The position numbers and the translations under genes were made by a program. The notes beneath the pieces are model-generated. The model did no database searches. It was not told the DNA's origin and worked only from the letters and a program-made list of their open reading frames with translations. DNA of 64,000 nt from Molanna angustata (taxonomy: Eukaryota; Arthropoda; Insecta; Trichoptera; Molannidae). Location of the stretch: positions 12,284,091 to 12,348,090 of the forward strand of contig OY754986.1 of NCBI GenBank assembly GCA_963576475.1, in the 5' to 3' direction. Below, in pieces: positions 9,921 through 21,121 of this stretch. Within the stretch, counting starts at the first letter, position 1; each line of letters opens with the position of its first letter.

Positions 9921-11190
9921 TCAATAAAAATAATTCGATTTAATAGAAATGTATTTAAAAAAATGTAAAAAATATATTTTTAATTAAAAAAATAACATAT
10001 ATTTGCGACGTTGCTATTCCAAATTCTAGTAATATCATAAAAAACTTTTGATGAAAAAATTAGAAAATACATAGAATTAGATAACGAGATTAAAAGATTT
10101 ACGAGATTTTACCGTTCATTATTTCAGCCACTGGCATTATTCCAAAATCGTTAATCCGTAATTAAGAAATTATAAATTTATCGGAAAACTTAATAATAAA
10201 AATGCAAAAAACGGTAATAATGAATACATGCAGAATCGTTAAAGATTATTTAAACGTTAATATTCGGGAATCAGTAGGGTTGTTAGGTAGTATAGAGACC
10301 TCCTCAGAGCCTAATCCTTTGATATGTTAAGTATCTAGATGGGTGAACTATTCCCAATTGAAAGCTTGATGATGCGTTTGTTGCATTTCATTTTGCTCTT
10401 TTAAATAATTTACAATTTACTCATTGATCTGCTAATTCTTTTGAGGAAGTGCATAATGGTAATAATAATAATTGAGTGTTATTATTTGTAGTGCTTAATT
10501 GTTATTAATATCATTAGTAAATCGGCCACCACTATAAAAAAAATGCATTTAGAGATTGTCAACCTTTCAAGTAGAAAAAATGAACACTTACTATGGGTGT
10601 GGAGAGTTTAGTGTTGGCTACAACCCACTCGTTTTTATTATGTATGTAACAGAAGCCAACCATCGTATTGCAATATCAGAATTTTTGGCAAAAAGTTGAA
10701 TTTTACATACATATTTGACCTTTGAATTTGTTATTTTTAGGCGTCACATCAGACTCGAGAGATAAGTTTCGCAATAACAACTTTGGCCCCTCGAAAACAT
10801 TTTCTTGCGTGTAATAATATTATTATTATTTTGAAAACTTTATAAGAAAATCTTCTTACGTTTATTTGTTTTTATTTTTATTAAATTGTCGAAGGACAAT
10901 CTTCTCGGTGAAACACTTATTAATTAATTAAAAAAAAACTTAGATAAAGTTTATTTATATTTAAAATTCTGTTTAAATAAAAAATAATTTTGTGCCGGCG
11001 TTCTGGATTCTGTTCCTGTCAATGCAGAAATTTAAATTCTCATTTAACTACCTAGAAATTGCTGTTTTAAGTTTATTTATATTTTAGACATACATACATG
11101 ATCATACTATGATTTTATTGCAATCAATTTTTCAATATTAACAATTAAAATTTCCCTTTGGAAATTTCTTTTTTCTGCATTACTTGTCAA
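9921..11190. other. unassigned AT-rich DNA
   Basis: There is no coding sequence. It contains the short repeat at 10545-10645 and simple ATT/AAT runs at 10460-10490 and 10810-10835. Confidence 0.5.
10545..10645 (+). repeat. 100-bp repeat with CCACTCGTT end
   Basis: It is nearly the same as 60835-60940, sharing GAGATTGTCAACCTTTCAAG, ATGAACACTTACTATGG and GTTGGCTACAACCCACTCGT. The last 40 bp equal the 3' end of the 18430-18975 family. Confidence 0.6.
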
Positions 11191-11345
11191 CCTTCGTGGC
11201 TCAGTGGATACGGTATCTGATCAGTGATCCAAATGTTCGATTCCCGGTGGAGACACAGTTTTTATTGTGTTTTCAGTCAATATCGTAAATTTCCAGAATG
11301 TGGCAACTTGTTATGAGGTGCGTGTCAAATTAATATTTACCAGTA
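11191..11345 (+). mobile_element. tRNA-derived SINE, family S3
   Basis: The head CCTTCGTGGCTCAGTGGATA supplies an A box and GTTCGATTCCCGG a B box. The body has GTGGCAACTTGTTAT and the shared tail ATTAATATTTACCAGTA. Other copies lie at 30399-30830, 39899-40076 and 59440-59707. It sits back-to-back with the S2 copy that follows. Confidence 0.75.
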
Positions 11346-11348
11346 TAT

Positions 11349-11560
11349 AACAATAATAATAATGAACACTTCCTTGCATCCTGCGCAAGTGGTGAGTATT
11401 ACCGTATGGCAATTTCTTCCAACTAAACTGTGTTTCCAGCCCAGAGATGCAATATTTGCATGAGAAATAAATTTAAATAAATTTTTCCTCTGCTGGGAAT
11501 CGAACCCAGGACACCCTCACAGAAACCAAACGGCTAATCAACTATGCCACGGCGGTCGGC
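11349..11560 (-). mobile_element. tRNA-derived SINE, family S2
   Basis: The minus strand reads GCCGACCGCCGTGGCATAGT (A box region) and CTGGGTTCGATTCCCAGCAG (B box), then a conserved body with TCTCTGGGCTGGAAACAC and an (ATT)n tail. It aligns end to end with 50164-50380. Confidence 0.8.
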
Positions 11561-11764
11561 ATGATTTTTGCAATCTATTTTCACTAATAGCAATTAAAAT
11601 TTCCCTCTTGTACAAGCTGCAAGGAAGTATTTATGTGCTATTATTATTTCATTAGAATTTTATACACACCCATTATTCTATGATATTTTCAATCTTCTTC
11701 TTCTACATGTGAGTCTGTCGCTCAAATATTTACGACTTTGCATAGTTTTTCTATGCCCTCATTA

Positions 11765-11860
11765 AATGATGACTCAATTGATAAGGGCCTAGTCAGCCGA
11801 AACGGTCGCTTTGTCAAAAGGATAATACATAATGTGGAACTATAATCAATTTATTTGATT
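11765..11860 (+). repeat. hairpin motif with GCCGAAACGG and AATGTGGAA tail
   Basis: GATAAGGGCCTAGTCAGCCG, GAAACGG and, downstream, CATAATGTGGAACTATAATC recall the arm of the 5668-6801 element. It may be a fragment of a related element. The similarity is limited to the motif order. Confidence 0.3.
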
Positions 11861-12004
11861 TAAAAAAAACGTGGTCTATGTCTATTTCGCAAGAATTTTT
11901 CTCATCGATAGTATTATCCTTACCGATCCAATGATTACCATTAATATATAGTTACATACCTCATTTGTATCTGTATTCTTTCTCATTCTTATTGTCATTT
12001 AAAC

Positions 12005-12265
12005 TCGTAGCTGCGTTCCTGAATAACTGCACTGTGCATATCCTCGACAGATCTCGAAGATTTACCAAGATTAACGAACTCCAATTCATATCCGTTCGGG
12101 CAAACGAATCAAATACCTACATTCATTCACGCGTCAACCGCCTGCATGACATTTGTCGTTTATCTTTGTTTTATTTGTTCCGACCCTTGACATATTGATC
12201 AGCTGAATTATTATTTAATTATATTAATGTTCATAATAATATACGAATGTTGATCATGTAAGTAA
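12005..12265 (+). repeat. LTR-like dispersed repeat, diverged copy
   Basis: It shares ordered blocks with 58213-58470: GTAGCTGCG..., GATCTCGAAGATT...AACGAAC, GTTCCGACCC...GACAT and ATGTTGATCAT. The alignment is patchy. See the better copy for why an LTR is suspected. Confidence 0.4.
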
Positions 12266-12430
12266 TCTTTTATTTGAAACCCTTCATCATTTAAAATTGA
12301 ATATTTAATTTTGAATTGACTGAATTTTGCAATAGTCAATACGTATTTTGAACACGCGCATAAAATATAATATAAACCTTCTGACTATTAATTTATCTAA
12401 ATCTAAAGTAATAAAGCAATCAAAATGTTA

Positions 12431-12442
12431 GTGTATGTGTGT

Positions 12443-12482
<40 letters not shown>
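12431..12482 (+). repeat. (GT)n microsatellite
   Basis: About 50 bp of GT with a few A interruptions. The unique sequence after it is repeated at 31945-32090. Confidence 0.95.
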
Positions 12483-12483
<1 letters not shown>

Positions 12484-13357
12484 TCTCACGCCTTCTGAAA
12501 AACCAAGAGCATCTAAAATTCTAATTTATGTGCGAACATGTACCTGTATACCTGATGCAGTGTCACGCTAAAAATATGTAATGCGATAAAAATGCTGAAT
12601 TTTAAAAATATTTCAATAATTATTTTTTTCATACAAAATTTTCCAAGTCGTATCTGTCAAAAAAGTGTACATTTTGCACGCAAATATCTGTTAGTTTAAA
12701 AGTTAGAAGTACGTATTTACACGAAAAAAATTTACTTTCAAGTATAACTTAGCGTTTAAGTGAAAAACATGGTGAATATTTTGTATAATTATAATGTTTA
12801 ACTTATTTTTAAAGTAAGCGTTTTGTACATACATGCCGCCATTTTAATATCTTTTCATACAATATTTCATTTTCCTGCCGAATGAATATGTTCTTGAAAA
12901 TAATAAACCTTTGAAATAAATATAATTATGAAATAATTAAATGAAACACAAGACATTACAGCAAGTTTTAAGACGTATATTGTAAAAGTCTGTTAATTAT
13001 TAGTAAAGATATAGGCATAATAAAATTGCATAATTTGTATATAATATTTGATATTTCGGACAATTTTCATTTTTATGGCATCGAACAAACCAATGTAGGT
13101 ACCTACATATTATTCAAAAAATGTCTACAAACCATTTGATATTTTTGACATGTTCTATGGTTACTATGGTAACGGACACATTCTAATATTCAAATAAAAT
13201 TTGTTATAAATCGAATTCGAATTAATTTAAAACATCATTGTAGGTAGGTACCTACATACCTAATACTACTTAAAAACCAACAATATACTAATTTCGTATA
13301 GGAAAATTATTAAACTATCTTAGGTTAACTACAATACACATGTCATTCAATCTACAA

Positions 13358-14215
13358 ACTATTTCCTATAGTGAAATTCTTCTTTTATTTAAGTAGACCT
13401 TTGGGTGATTTTTTATACAAGCTATTTCTTGGAGTTTAATTCTTCTTCCTCTTCTTTTGTGAAGTCATTTGGGACAGTTCATAAATAAACTATTTCCTAT
13501 AGTCTAATTCATCTTCCTTTATGTAGCCCTTTGGGTGAGTTTTTATACAAACTTATTCCTATTATCTAATTCTATTTCTTCTTATTTTATGTAGACCTCT
13601 GGGCCAGTTTTGATACCAACTATTTCTTTTAACGTAATTCTTCTTTTTCTAATTTTATGTAGACCTTTGTTGAATTTTGTATAAACTAACTTCCTATAGT
13701 CTAATTTTTCCTCTTTTATGTAGACCAAGGGAGAGTTTTCATACAAACTTTTCTTTTAGTCTAATTCTTCTTCGTCTTCTTTTATGTTGACCTTTGCGTT
13801 AGTTTTTATACAATCTATTTCCTGACGTATAATTATTCTTCTAATATGTAGACCTTTGGGTCAAATTTTTATAGTAACTACTTTCTATAGTCTAATTCTT
13901 CTTTTTCTTATTTTTTGTAGATCTTTTGGTTAGTTTTTATGCAAACTATTTCCTTTAGTCTAATTCTTCGTTTTCTTATTTAATGTAGACGTTGGGTGAA
14001 TTTTATATAAAATATTTCCTATAGTTCAATTCATCTTCTTCTTCTTTTATGAAGACCATTTGGTCAGTTTTTTATATAATACATTTACTATTGTGTAATT
14101 CTTCTATTGCATCTTTTATGTAGACCATTGGGTCAGTTTTTATTACAAACTATTTGTTATAGTCTTATACTTATTCTTTTTTTTCATTTAGTCTTTTGGG
14201 TTAGTTTTAAGTCTT
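13358..14215 (+). repeat. degenerate satellite, about 70-bp period
   Basis: Twelve or so head-to-tail units share ACTATTTCCTATAGTCTAAT, TTCTTCTTTTATGTAGACC and TTTGGGTCAGTTTTTATAC. Units differ by 10-25% by eye and vary in length. Confidence 0.8.
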
Positions 14216-14217
14216 AT

Positions 14218-14960
14218 AGTCTATTGTATAGAAATATTATAAACAACATGTACACTTGACGAAAATACATAAAACGAATGGGATGTGACCATCACTAGAA
14301 TCTTCTCAATACTTTTTTTCAATCGAAATTTACACCATTTATTATATCATCATATATTGCTTAATTTTCAATAACTACATATTTGATTTTGATGACAATA
14401 TAATAAAAAATCGGGTTTGTGGCCATTACTGGACTCTTCACAACGTTTATATTCAAATTAAAAACTATTTAAGTCTTCTTCTGTAATGTAGATCAGTTTT
14501 ATTGTGCAAAAATATAATAATCTATAGGTATGCACACTTGACGAAAAATATAAAAACGAATGGGATGTGACCAACACTAGAATCTTTTCAGTACTTTTGT
14601 TTATTTAATTTTTAAGCCATTTCCCATCATCCAAAATTACTAAATATTTAAAACACATTTGCGTTCGATGACAATATATAAAAATAGGGGTTGTGGCCAA
14701 ATCCAAACTGTTTACAAAGTTGTCTCTTTATAATCAGTCATATTTAAAACCATTTACCATAGTCCATGCGTGCAGAAATTGTATGTACCTACTTATATAT
14801 TATAAAAACAAATGGGTTGTGGCCATCACTTGAACATTTTACATCGCTTAAACTCAATTAAATTTCAAACTACTTTTCATACTACGAATTAGCAAATATT
14901 TTTTGTGACAATATTATATAAACGATTGCTTATTCCTTCACTAATTTACATTCTTGGCCA
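14218..14960 (+). repeat. degenerate satellite, about 135-bp period
   Basis: Five to six units are recognisable by AACGAATGGGATGTG, GGCCATCACTAGAAT and CATTTACCATAGTCC at roughly 14272, 14407, 14552, 14680 and 14806. It directly follows the 70-bp satellite and ends at the Helitron-like terminus. Confidence 0.7.
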
Positions 14961-14984
14961 ACGGCGGGACATAAAAGCTAGTAA

Positions 14985-15465
14985 TCAATAAACATATACC
15001 CCCATAACTATGAGTTTATGTTATCATGAGTGTCTTTATTAAAAAAATTGTTTCATACATACTTGGCAAGCAAAATACTTGAAACATACCAAAATACTTG
15101 ACATAAGGGTAATTATTTCGTTTGAACCTACTCTGGGGTTTGCTTTGATTTCTTTTAACATTTTACTCCGAAGACTCACAAAAATTAAACAATTTCAGCT
15201 AAAATTGTCAAAAAAATAATGTTATCGTGTACGAAATTCCGGGAAAGCTGATTTGCGAATGAAGACCTTCGGAGAAAACTTCTAAATAAACAACTGATTT
15301 GGTTTGAAATGAAAAAAAAAAACAAAGTCAAAATGACAGATGGCTCTTGAACTACAGATCCAGAAGACTCAAGTTTTATGTATGTAATTCTACCAATTTA
15401 ATTCATTAGAGTAATAGTATTTATTTGGCCATATAATAGAAATAATGAGTGGTGAGGTGACCGTC
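14985..15465. other. unassigned DNA
   Basis: No frame, repeat or RNA gene was recognised. Confidence 0.5.
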
Positions 15466-15690
15466 TGACAAAAAAAATATATAAGGCTAATAAAAGTGGA
15501 ACGAAAAGTCGGCCAAGGAAAAGTGGGCATGACCACAGAAATGGAATTTTGAAAGATGGAGACGTTGGAAGTAAGTATAATAGAAGAGCATGTATGAGAC
15601 GATGCATGGACGTGAATGAAGCGAGAAATGTATGTCTTGAGTCTGGCGTACGGTTCTCTCTGCCAATAGGCGTGATGATAGGGTATGGTA
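15466..15690 (+). mobile_element. RTE-like retrotransposon 3' end
   Basis: Frames encode the end of the RT protein as in 20191-20756: a GRPRKSGHDH-like block, ILKDGDVGS, RRACMRRCMDVNEARNVC, then a short tail GGCGTGATGATAGGGTATGG. The tail runs straight into the (GGTGT)n array. The 5' part is missing. Confidence 0.7.
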
Positions 15691-16125
15691 TGGTGTGGTG
15701 TGGTGTGTGTGGTGTGGTGTGGTGAGGTGTGGTGTGGTGAGGTGTGGTGTGGTGTGTGGTGTGGTGTGGTGTGGTGTGGTGTGGTGTGGTTTGGTGTGGT
15801 GTGGTGTGGTGTGGTGTGGTGTGGTGTGGTGTGGTGTGGTGTGGTGTGGTGTGGTGTGGTGTGGTGTGGTGTGGTGTGGTGTGGTGTGGTGTGGTGTGGT
15901 GTGGTGTGGTGTGGTGGGGTGTGGTGTGATGTGGTGTGGTGTGGTGTGGTGTGGTGTGGTGTGGTGTGGTGTGGTGTGGTGTGGTGTGGTGTGGTGTGGT
16001 GTGGTGTGGTGTGGTGTGGTGTGGTGTGGTGTGGTGTGGTGTGGTGTGGTGTGGTGTGGTGTGGTGTGGTGTGGTGTGGTGTGGTGTGGTGTGGTGTGGT
16101 CTGGTGTGGTGTGGTGTGGTGTGTA
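15684..16125 (+). repeat. (GGTGT)n pentanucleotide array
   Basis: About 440 bp of GGTGT units with a few variants (GGTGA, GGTTT, GGGGT, TGATG, GTCTG). Because the array lacks stops in several phases it creates long false frames (VWCGV and HTTPHH repeats) on both strands. It begins as GGTAT at the RTE tail. Confidence 0.97.
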
Positions 16126-17165
16126 TGTTTCGCCGATAGCTTAGTATACGTAAAGATTTCACAAAAAAAATTAAAAAGTTCTTCTTGTAGCACATAAAAA
16201 TTTGTCGAGAAATAATATGACAAACGAATAAGAAAAATTCAGCCATGCGTTATGAACTTGAAAATGTCAAAATTAAATTATTCCCCATACTGCACAATGG
16301 ACCTTCCTTCAAATTTTATGATGTGAATTTAATAGCGTCATTTTTTACGACATTGACCTTTAGTAATAGTTTTGCATGTCGAGTGTATATAAATTATCCG
16401 CTTGTTCATCACACGCCGAACATAATAATATAATGCCTACAAATTTGGAAATCGTTGAATTTGAGAATTGGCCAATTTGTACGACGCGATTATGTATGAA
16501 TAAGGTCCGTTAGCATCGTCAGACAGCCAGCACGTCTGATACATCATGTCGGTACAAAAACAAAGTATTCTTTATACACTTTTCTGTAACTTCTATTATC
16601 TGTCTATCTGTCATACTTGAATTTGTAATCGATTTTAAACTATCTACCCGGCCAGTTAGAGCTCTAAAACTCTTTGAATTTGTGTATTGCCGATGACAGT
16701 GCATGTTTTCAGCTTGATTCATTTGATATTTTAATAAAACTATGCGTTCCCGGCTGAGCGTCATTAGATGCAACAGTAATATTTTACTATGTTTACATGT
16801 CTTTAATGTAAAAACAGTTAAAATTATAATAATATACATTTCTAAACATGATTTAACTGTCAAATAAATTAAAATTAAATTATGAATTTGAGAATTAATG
16901 ATAACATTTGAGTTATTAAATGTATGCTAGTGAAAAATATATTACAAATTTAATATGTGAAAAAACTTTGATAAGGGTGTCCTTTATTTTCTTTTTTGAT
17001 TTACTTACTTGTTTTAATTTCATTTAGTAACTCGGCAGATATTGTTTCTAGTTTTTTTCTTCTTAGTCGTGTTCTTCGTTGCTGAAGATCGTGTCCATTT
17101 TGGAAAGCTGGACGATTGTAAAATGTAATTTAAACACCTAAATAGGTACACATTGTGTGAATTTT
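16126..17165. other. unassigned AT-rich DNA
   Basis: A minus-strand frame of 114 codons at 16519-16863 has no recognisable domain, signal peptide or conserved motif and is not called a gene. Nothing else was seen. Confidence 0.5.
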
Positions 17166-17167
17166 GA

Positions 17168-17230
17168 GCCAGTGTCATAGTTAGAAAACCGTTTGTTTTC
17201 TGCGCGAGGGTTCTGGATACGATCCCCAGC
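17168..17230 (+). repeat. SINE S2 head fragment
   Basis: GTCATAGTTAG...CCGTTTGTTTTCTGCGC and GGATACGATCCCCAGCA parallel the S2 head at 50164-50235. The B box is mutated (ATACGATCC). Confidence 0.45.
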
Positions 17231-17413
17231 AACATCGAATCCAGGATTCACACCGCAGCTACCCTCAAGTTTTCCTCTCATGATGACGTGCAGTAGACTG
17301 TATTTACTGTTACAGAGTATATGTCCAAGTAAGCCTACGTTTTCATTTTTGTATTGGATAACTAGTATCTTCCCACGCCAAATGAAGGCAACCCTTCAGT
17401 TTTGGTGACCAAG

Positions 17414-17521
17414 TCTCGTAACATTCTGCAATGAGATTCGTAACATTCTGCGATGAGATTCGTAACATTCTGCGATGAGATTCGTAACATTCTGCGATGA
17501 GATTCGTAACATTCTGCGAAT
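17414..17521 (+). repeat. 22-bp minisatellite, five units
   Basis: Units contain GAGATTCGTAACATTCTGCG; the first is slightly different (CTCGTAACATTCTGCAAT). Confidence 0.95.
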
Positions 17522-17584
17522 GTTAAAAATAAATTTATAGCCTGACGTTCTTAATTTTAAATCGAATATTTTATAAGTTGCATA

Positions 17585-17900
17585 TACGCAAACATTGGAT
17601 TTTTCCTTGCCGGGAGTCTATGATATTTTTGACAATTTTTCAACATCTCAATAGATACGAAGATGGAATATTGTAGAAGAACCAGGAACTCAAGTCACCT
17701 ACAGGGCTTACGATCTGCCATCGGTTGGTTTACGCGATCACTTTCTGCGCTTGCGCAACGTTCATCAATTTTCCCTTTAAATTGAGTTACCTTATTAATG
17801 CAATTTTTGAAAATTCTATATATTTCAATAGTGGGATACTTAATTTGAAAATAACACATTTTTACCATCGACATCTATAAAATAACAAAGAAACCTTTTT
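17585..17900 (-). repeat. interspersed repeat R4, copy 2
   Basis: It starts with GCATATACGCAAACATTGG and TTGCCGGGAGTC, then the reverse complement of the R4 core (GCTTGCGCAACGTTCA, ATCTCAATAGATACGAAG). It is the most complete copy at this end. Confidence 0.6.
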
Positions 17901-17904
17901 TTGT

Positions 17905-18429
17905 AAAAAATCTTAAATTTGTTTGATTATTTTAAGCATGTCTTCTGTATGCGATTATCCGTGTCTGATACATTGGCTGTATGATTACATGAGAGGACAC
18001 AGCGGGAATAGACAACATGATAACAACCATAGATTAATGTCTTTCTAGAAATCTGGTACTCATGTATGTTGTATGTAATCAGTTATCATAACACTACATA
18101 ATTTTAAACAAATACTAAAGTTAATTTGTCACGCAGACTATACATCATAACATTTATAATATATTATAATACTTACATATTATATATGTTGAGCATGTTT
18201 ATATGTGTGTGCTAGTTAGACATAATTATTAAAGTTCTGAAAACGTCCAGAGACAGGCCAAGTGGTAAATAAGAATTCACATCAGTTGTAGAGCGCTCAA
18301 TAAAATGTACCGAACAGTCAAATAAAAAATGTTTTGATTTTGATAGGACGATCGTTTTGATTTTCTTACAGTACTTTTTAACCGACTTCTAAAGACGGAG
18401 GTGGTTATCAATTTGACGTGAAGTTTTTT
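17905..18429. other. unassigned DNA
   Basis: It contains short ATATTA-rich runs near 18160. There is no supported feature. Confidence 0.5.
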
Positions 18430-18975
18430 TTTACTCCTCACTAACCCGAGGAGATTTATTGCAGATTATCGACTAGTATCATGCTGAAATTGTATTCTGA
18501 AAGTTTCATCACAATGTATCTATGTATGTGTGATATGTGCTGTGTGCTGCGTGGTATGTATGGCGTGTTTATTTTACTTTATCGATTATAGACTAAAGTA
18601 CTCATCCGATTCTTTTCAAATTTTGCGAATTTGTATATCTGATACTCACTTAAACCCCATTAGATTTTGAAGGATATCTGAATAGTGCTTCTCATTTTTT
18701 TTTTAACTATGAAATATTTCAAAGTGACCCCAATATCAGGAAACATAAAATTTGAAATTTTTATTTTCAAATTGTCAAAAAGGCACACTATTTTCATAAA
18801 ATGGCATTGAAGAATAATTTTTATCAAGTTTTCATAGTAAAATATTGAAATAAAAAAATAATTTACACTCATTTCATGAAAATGCAGAATATTTATCATA
18901 CATAATTTGAATACTTATAGGATGAATTGTTAATGAGGAGTTAAGCGTTGGCCACAACCCACTCGTTATGTCTGT
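18430..18975 (+). mobile_element. nonautonomous element with ACTCCTCACTAAC inverted repeats
   Basis: It starts TTTACTCCTCACTAACCC and near the end has GTTAATGAGGAGTTAA, the inverted match, followed by CGTTGGCCACAACCCACTCG. The 3' extension folds as GTTG-GCCA-CAAC. The 545-bp interior is shared with 56168-56716 in opposite orientation. The terminal/subterminal arrangement again looks Helentron-like, but no CTAG is present, so the class stays open. Confidence 0.6.
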
Positions 18976-19044
18976 TCAACAATTTCATTTAACCACGTCG
19001 ACCGATTTCGATGATTCTTTTTTTCATTAGAAAGGGGGTATCTT

Positions 19045-19300
19045 CCGAATGATCTTATTTCAATTTGGTCAAGATTTTCAACAATCTTATTCATTGTCCA
19101 GAACTGCTAGAAAGGCTAGGGCTTTTTGTATCACCCAACTACTTAAGGGTTAGAGGACATAATCTTCTGAACGTCCCCTATTCCAGAATGGCTGTAGTGG
19201 CCCGCAGCACTCTGGTGCGCTTTATGGAAAAATTGAACTCTCGGACGAGGTAGATATTTTCCATTGAAATATAAGGCGCTTTAAATCGTACCTTAAACAG
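19045..19300 (+). pseudogene. LINE RT C-terminal fragment
   Basis: The frame at 19065-19253 reads LIHCPELLERLGLFVSPNY, LRVRGHNLLNVPYSRM and VVARSTLVR, a common LINE C-terminal block. DIFHCNIRRFKS-like codons follow in another frame. No tail was found. Confidence 0.6.
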
Positions 19301-20178
19301 AGATAGCCATCATCGAACCATATCACACTATAATTGGCATTAGCTGTCGTGTGATTACGGAAAAAAAAGAAAAAAAAAGATATGATTATGGGTTCCATGA
19401 GAAATTTATCAAATTTTTCATTTCGCACTTCAACAATAGAAATTTTTAGATCATTGTCCGATATGAATGATTTATTTTTTAAAAATTAACTACGTTTTTA
19501 ACTTTGTTTACACCACGTGAGAATTGAATTAGCGACCGGTTCCGGAACTAACCGTTCCCTCCTCAGGCAGAATTTCAACTAAACGCAGAATGTGACTGTG
19601 TGCTTAAAAGAAAACTATGTATTTGGATATTGGTGGGAGGTCATTAGGGGCGGGTCTTGTGTAGAATGGCTTTGATTGGTACGATTGATGGAAAGGGGAA
19701 ACATGTTTAAAAGCGGGCTGTAAGTTAAATTTACTTGATTATTTATTATATTTACTTCCAAGATGATCACACATATGAATTGGATAGCTTCCAAGATGAT
19801 CACACATATGAATTTCCTGATGATGCAACTCTCGAGATAAAATATCAAATTATTCAATTTGCACAGTCTTCTGCAATTGATAATAATTCTTTACCCATCG
19901 TCCGAAAACAATAATTTCTTTTTCATTAGAATGTAATTAGTTCTGGGGTGGTTCCATCTGACATAAGCCACGATGTTGATCACGGGAATCATTAAACTCA
20001 TCAATTTTCGAAGGATCTGCGTATTGTTGGATAGGCGAATTGTATGATAAATAATATTACAACCTACATACATACATGCTCTAATGACGGGAAAAATTTT
20101 AAAGACCTCGTCACTAGTTGGCTGAAGCAGATTTGTAGATAAGGATATGCCTCGGTACTCTTAGATTTTTTGAAATAG
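19301..20178. other. unassigned DNA with a 33-bp tandem duplication
   Basis: CTTCCAAGATGATCACACAT and ATGAAT occur twice at 19755-19813. Nothing else was recognised. Confidence 0.55.
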
Positions 20179-20190
20179 AAGTTTTAGAGT

Positions 20191-20756
20191 GAATGGAGCA
20201 CTAAGACCAATTATGAATGATCGCAACATATCAAAGGATGCCAAAGTTGCCATTCATAACGCCGTCGTAGTGCCAACCTTGACGTATGCAAGTGAAACCT
20301 GGACATGGCAGAAGACGCATGAAAGTAGAATAAATGCAGTTGAAATGAGATCGTTAAGAAGGATTTGTAATAGAACGATGTATGACCGGGTAAGAAATGA
20401 AGACATAAGGAAAGAATGTAAGATGAAGAAAGATGTCATTACTAGAATGAAAGTGAACACATTGAGATGGTTTGGTCACATGGGGAGAATGAATGAGGAG
20501 CGCCTGACGAAGAAAATATACAAAGCGGAAAGGAATGGATTGAGAGGTCGGGGACACCCAAGAAAGGGATGGCACGACCATGTGAACGAAATTTTGAAAG
20601 ACGGAAATGTTAGAAGTGTGAGCAATAGACGAGCATGTATGAGACGATGCATGAATGTGGACGAAGCGAGGGATGCGTGCCAGGATAGGAAAATGTGGCG
20701 TTCGGTTTTCTCTGCCTACCCCGCAAGGGACATGGCGTGATGGTATGTATGTATGT
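20191..20756 (+). mobile_element. RTE-like retrotransposon, 5'-truncated, exact 12-bp TSD
   Basis: The insert is flanked by AAGTTTTAGAGT at 20179-20190 and 20757-20768. It encodes the last 180 codons of an endonuclease-reverse transcriptase: ISKDAKVAIHNAVVVPTLTY, ASETWTW, MKVNTLRWFGHMGRMNEERL, RGRGHPRKGWHDHVN, RRACMRRCMNVDEARDAC. It ends in a very short 3' UTR and a GTAT microsatellite tail, as RTE-clade elements do. The frame is open but starts inside the protein, so the copy is inactive. Confidence 0.85.
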
Positions 20757-20768
20757 AAGTTTTAGAGT

Positions 20769-21118
20769 TTTTCATCCTGGTTGTCGATGTCCTAAGTGAA
20801 TGGAATATTTGAAGAAGAAAAAAAAATCTTATGACGTAGAGTAGCTGTAGCAATTTTAAACTAGTATTGCCTCAGAACAAACTATGCCTATATAAATATG
20901 TGAATAAAATAAAAAAATGTAATTAGGTTTAAATTGAATTGTATTTTGTTTCTTTGTTATATTTAAGCTATTGGAAATATATTATTCATTCATAATACAT
21001 GAAATGGCAGAGATAATCGAGCACAACATATTTCCATCTTAACATTCATTCATTTTGAAGTCGGTTTATCATATGAGAGATTATTTCTATTAACATTTTA
21101 AATACATAATATTGAGAC
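20769..21118. other. unassigned AT-rich DNA
   Basis: No feature was recognised. Confidence 0.5.
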
Positions 21119-21121
21119 TAA

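Larger units (their letters stand above)
12400..14981 (+). mobile_element. possible Helitron (3' end supported, 5' end uncertain)
   Basis: The 3' end GGCCAACGGCGGGACATAAA, then AGCTAG followed by T, resembles the ends of moth nonautonomous Helitrons (CTAG at the end, T after it, GC-rich stretch just before). The interior is a GT array, a 200-bp block also found at 31880-32090, and two satellites. The 5' end should start TC after an A; TCTAAATCTAAAG near 12397 is only one candidate. No Rep/helicase frame is present. Confidence 0.35.

Noticed and set aside
15390..16246. Long frames of His-Thr-Pro or Val-Trp-Cys repeats on both strands
   Set aside because: They are translations of the (GGTGT)n array in several phases, with no start context or domain.
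16519..16863. 114-codon minus-strand gene
   Set aside because: No domain, no splice pattern, AT-rich composition like noncoding neighbours.
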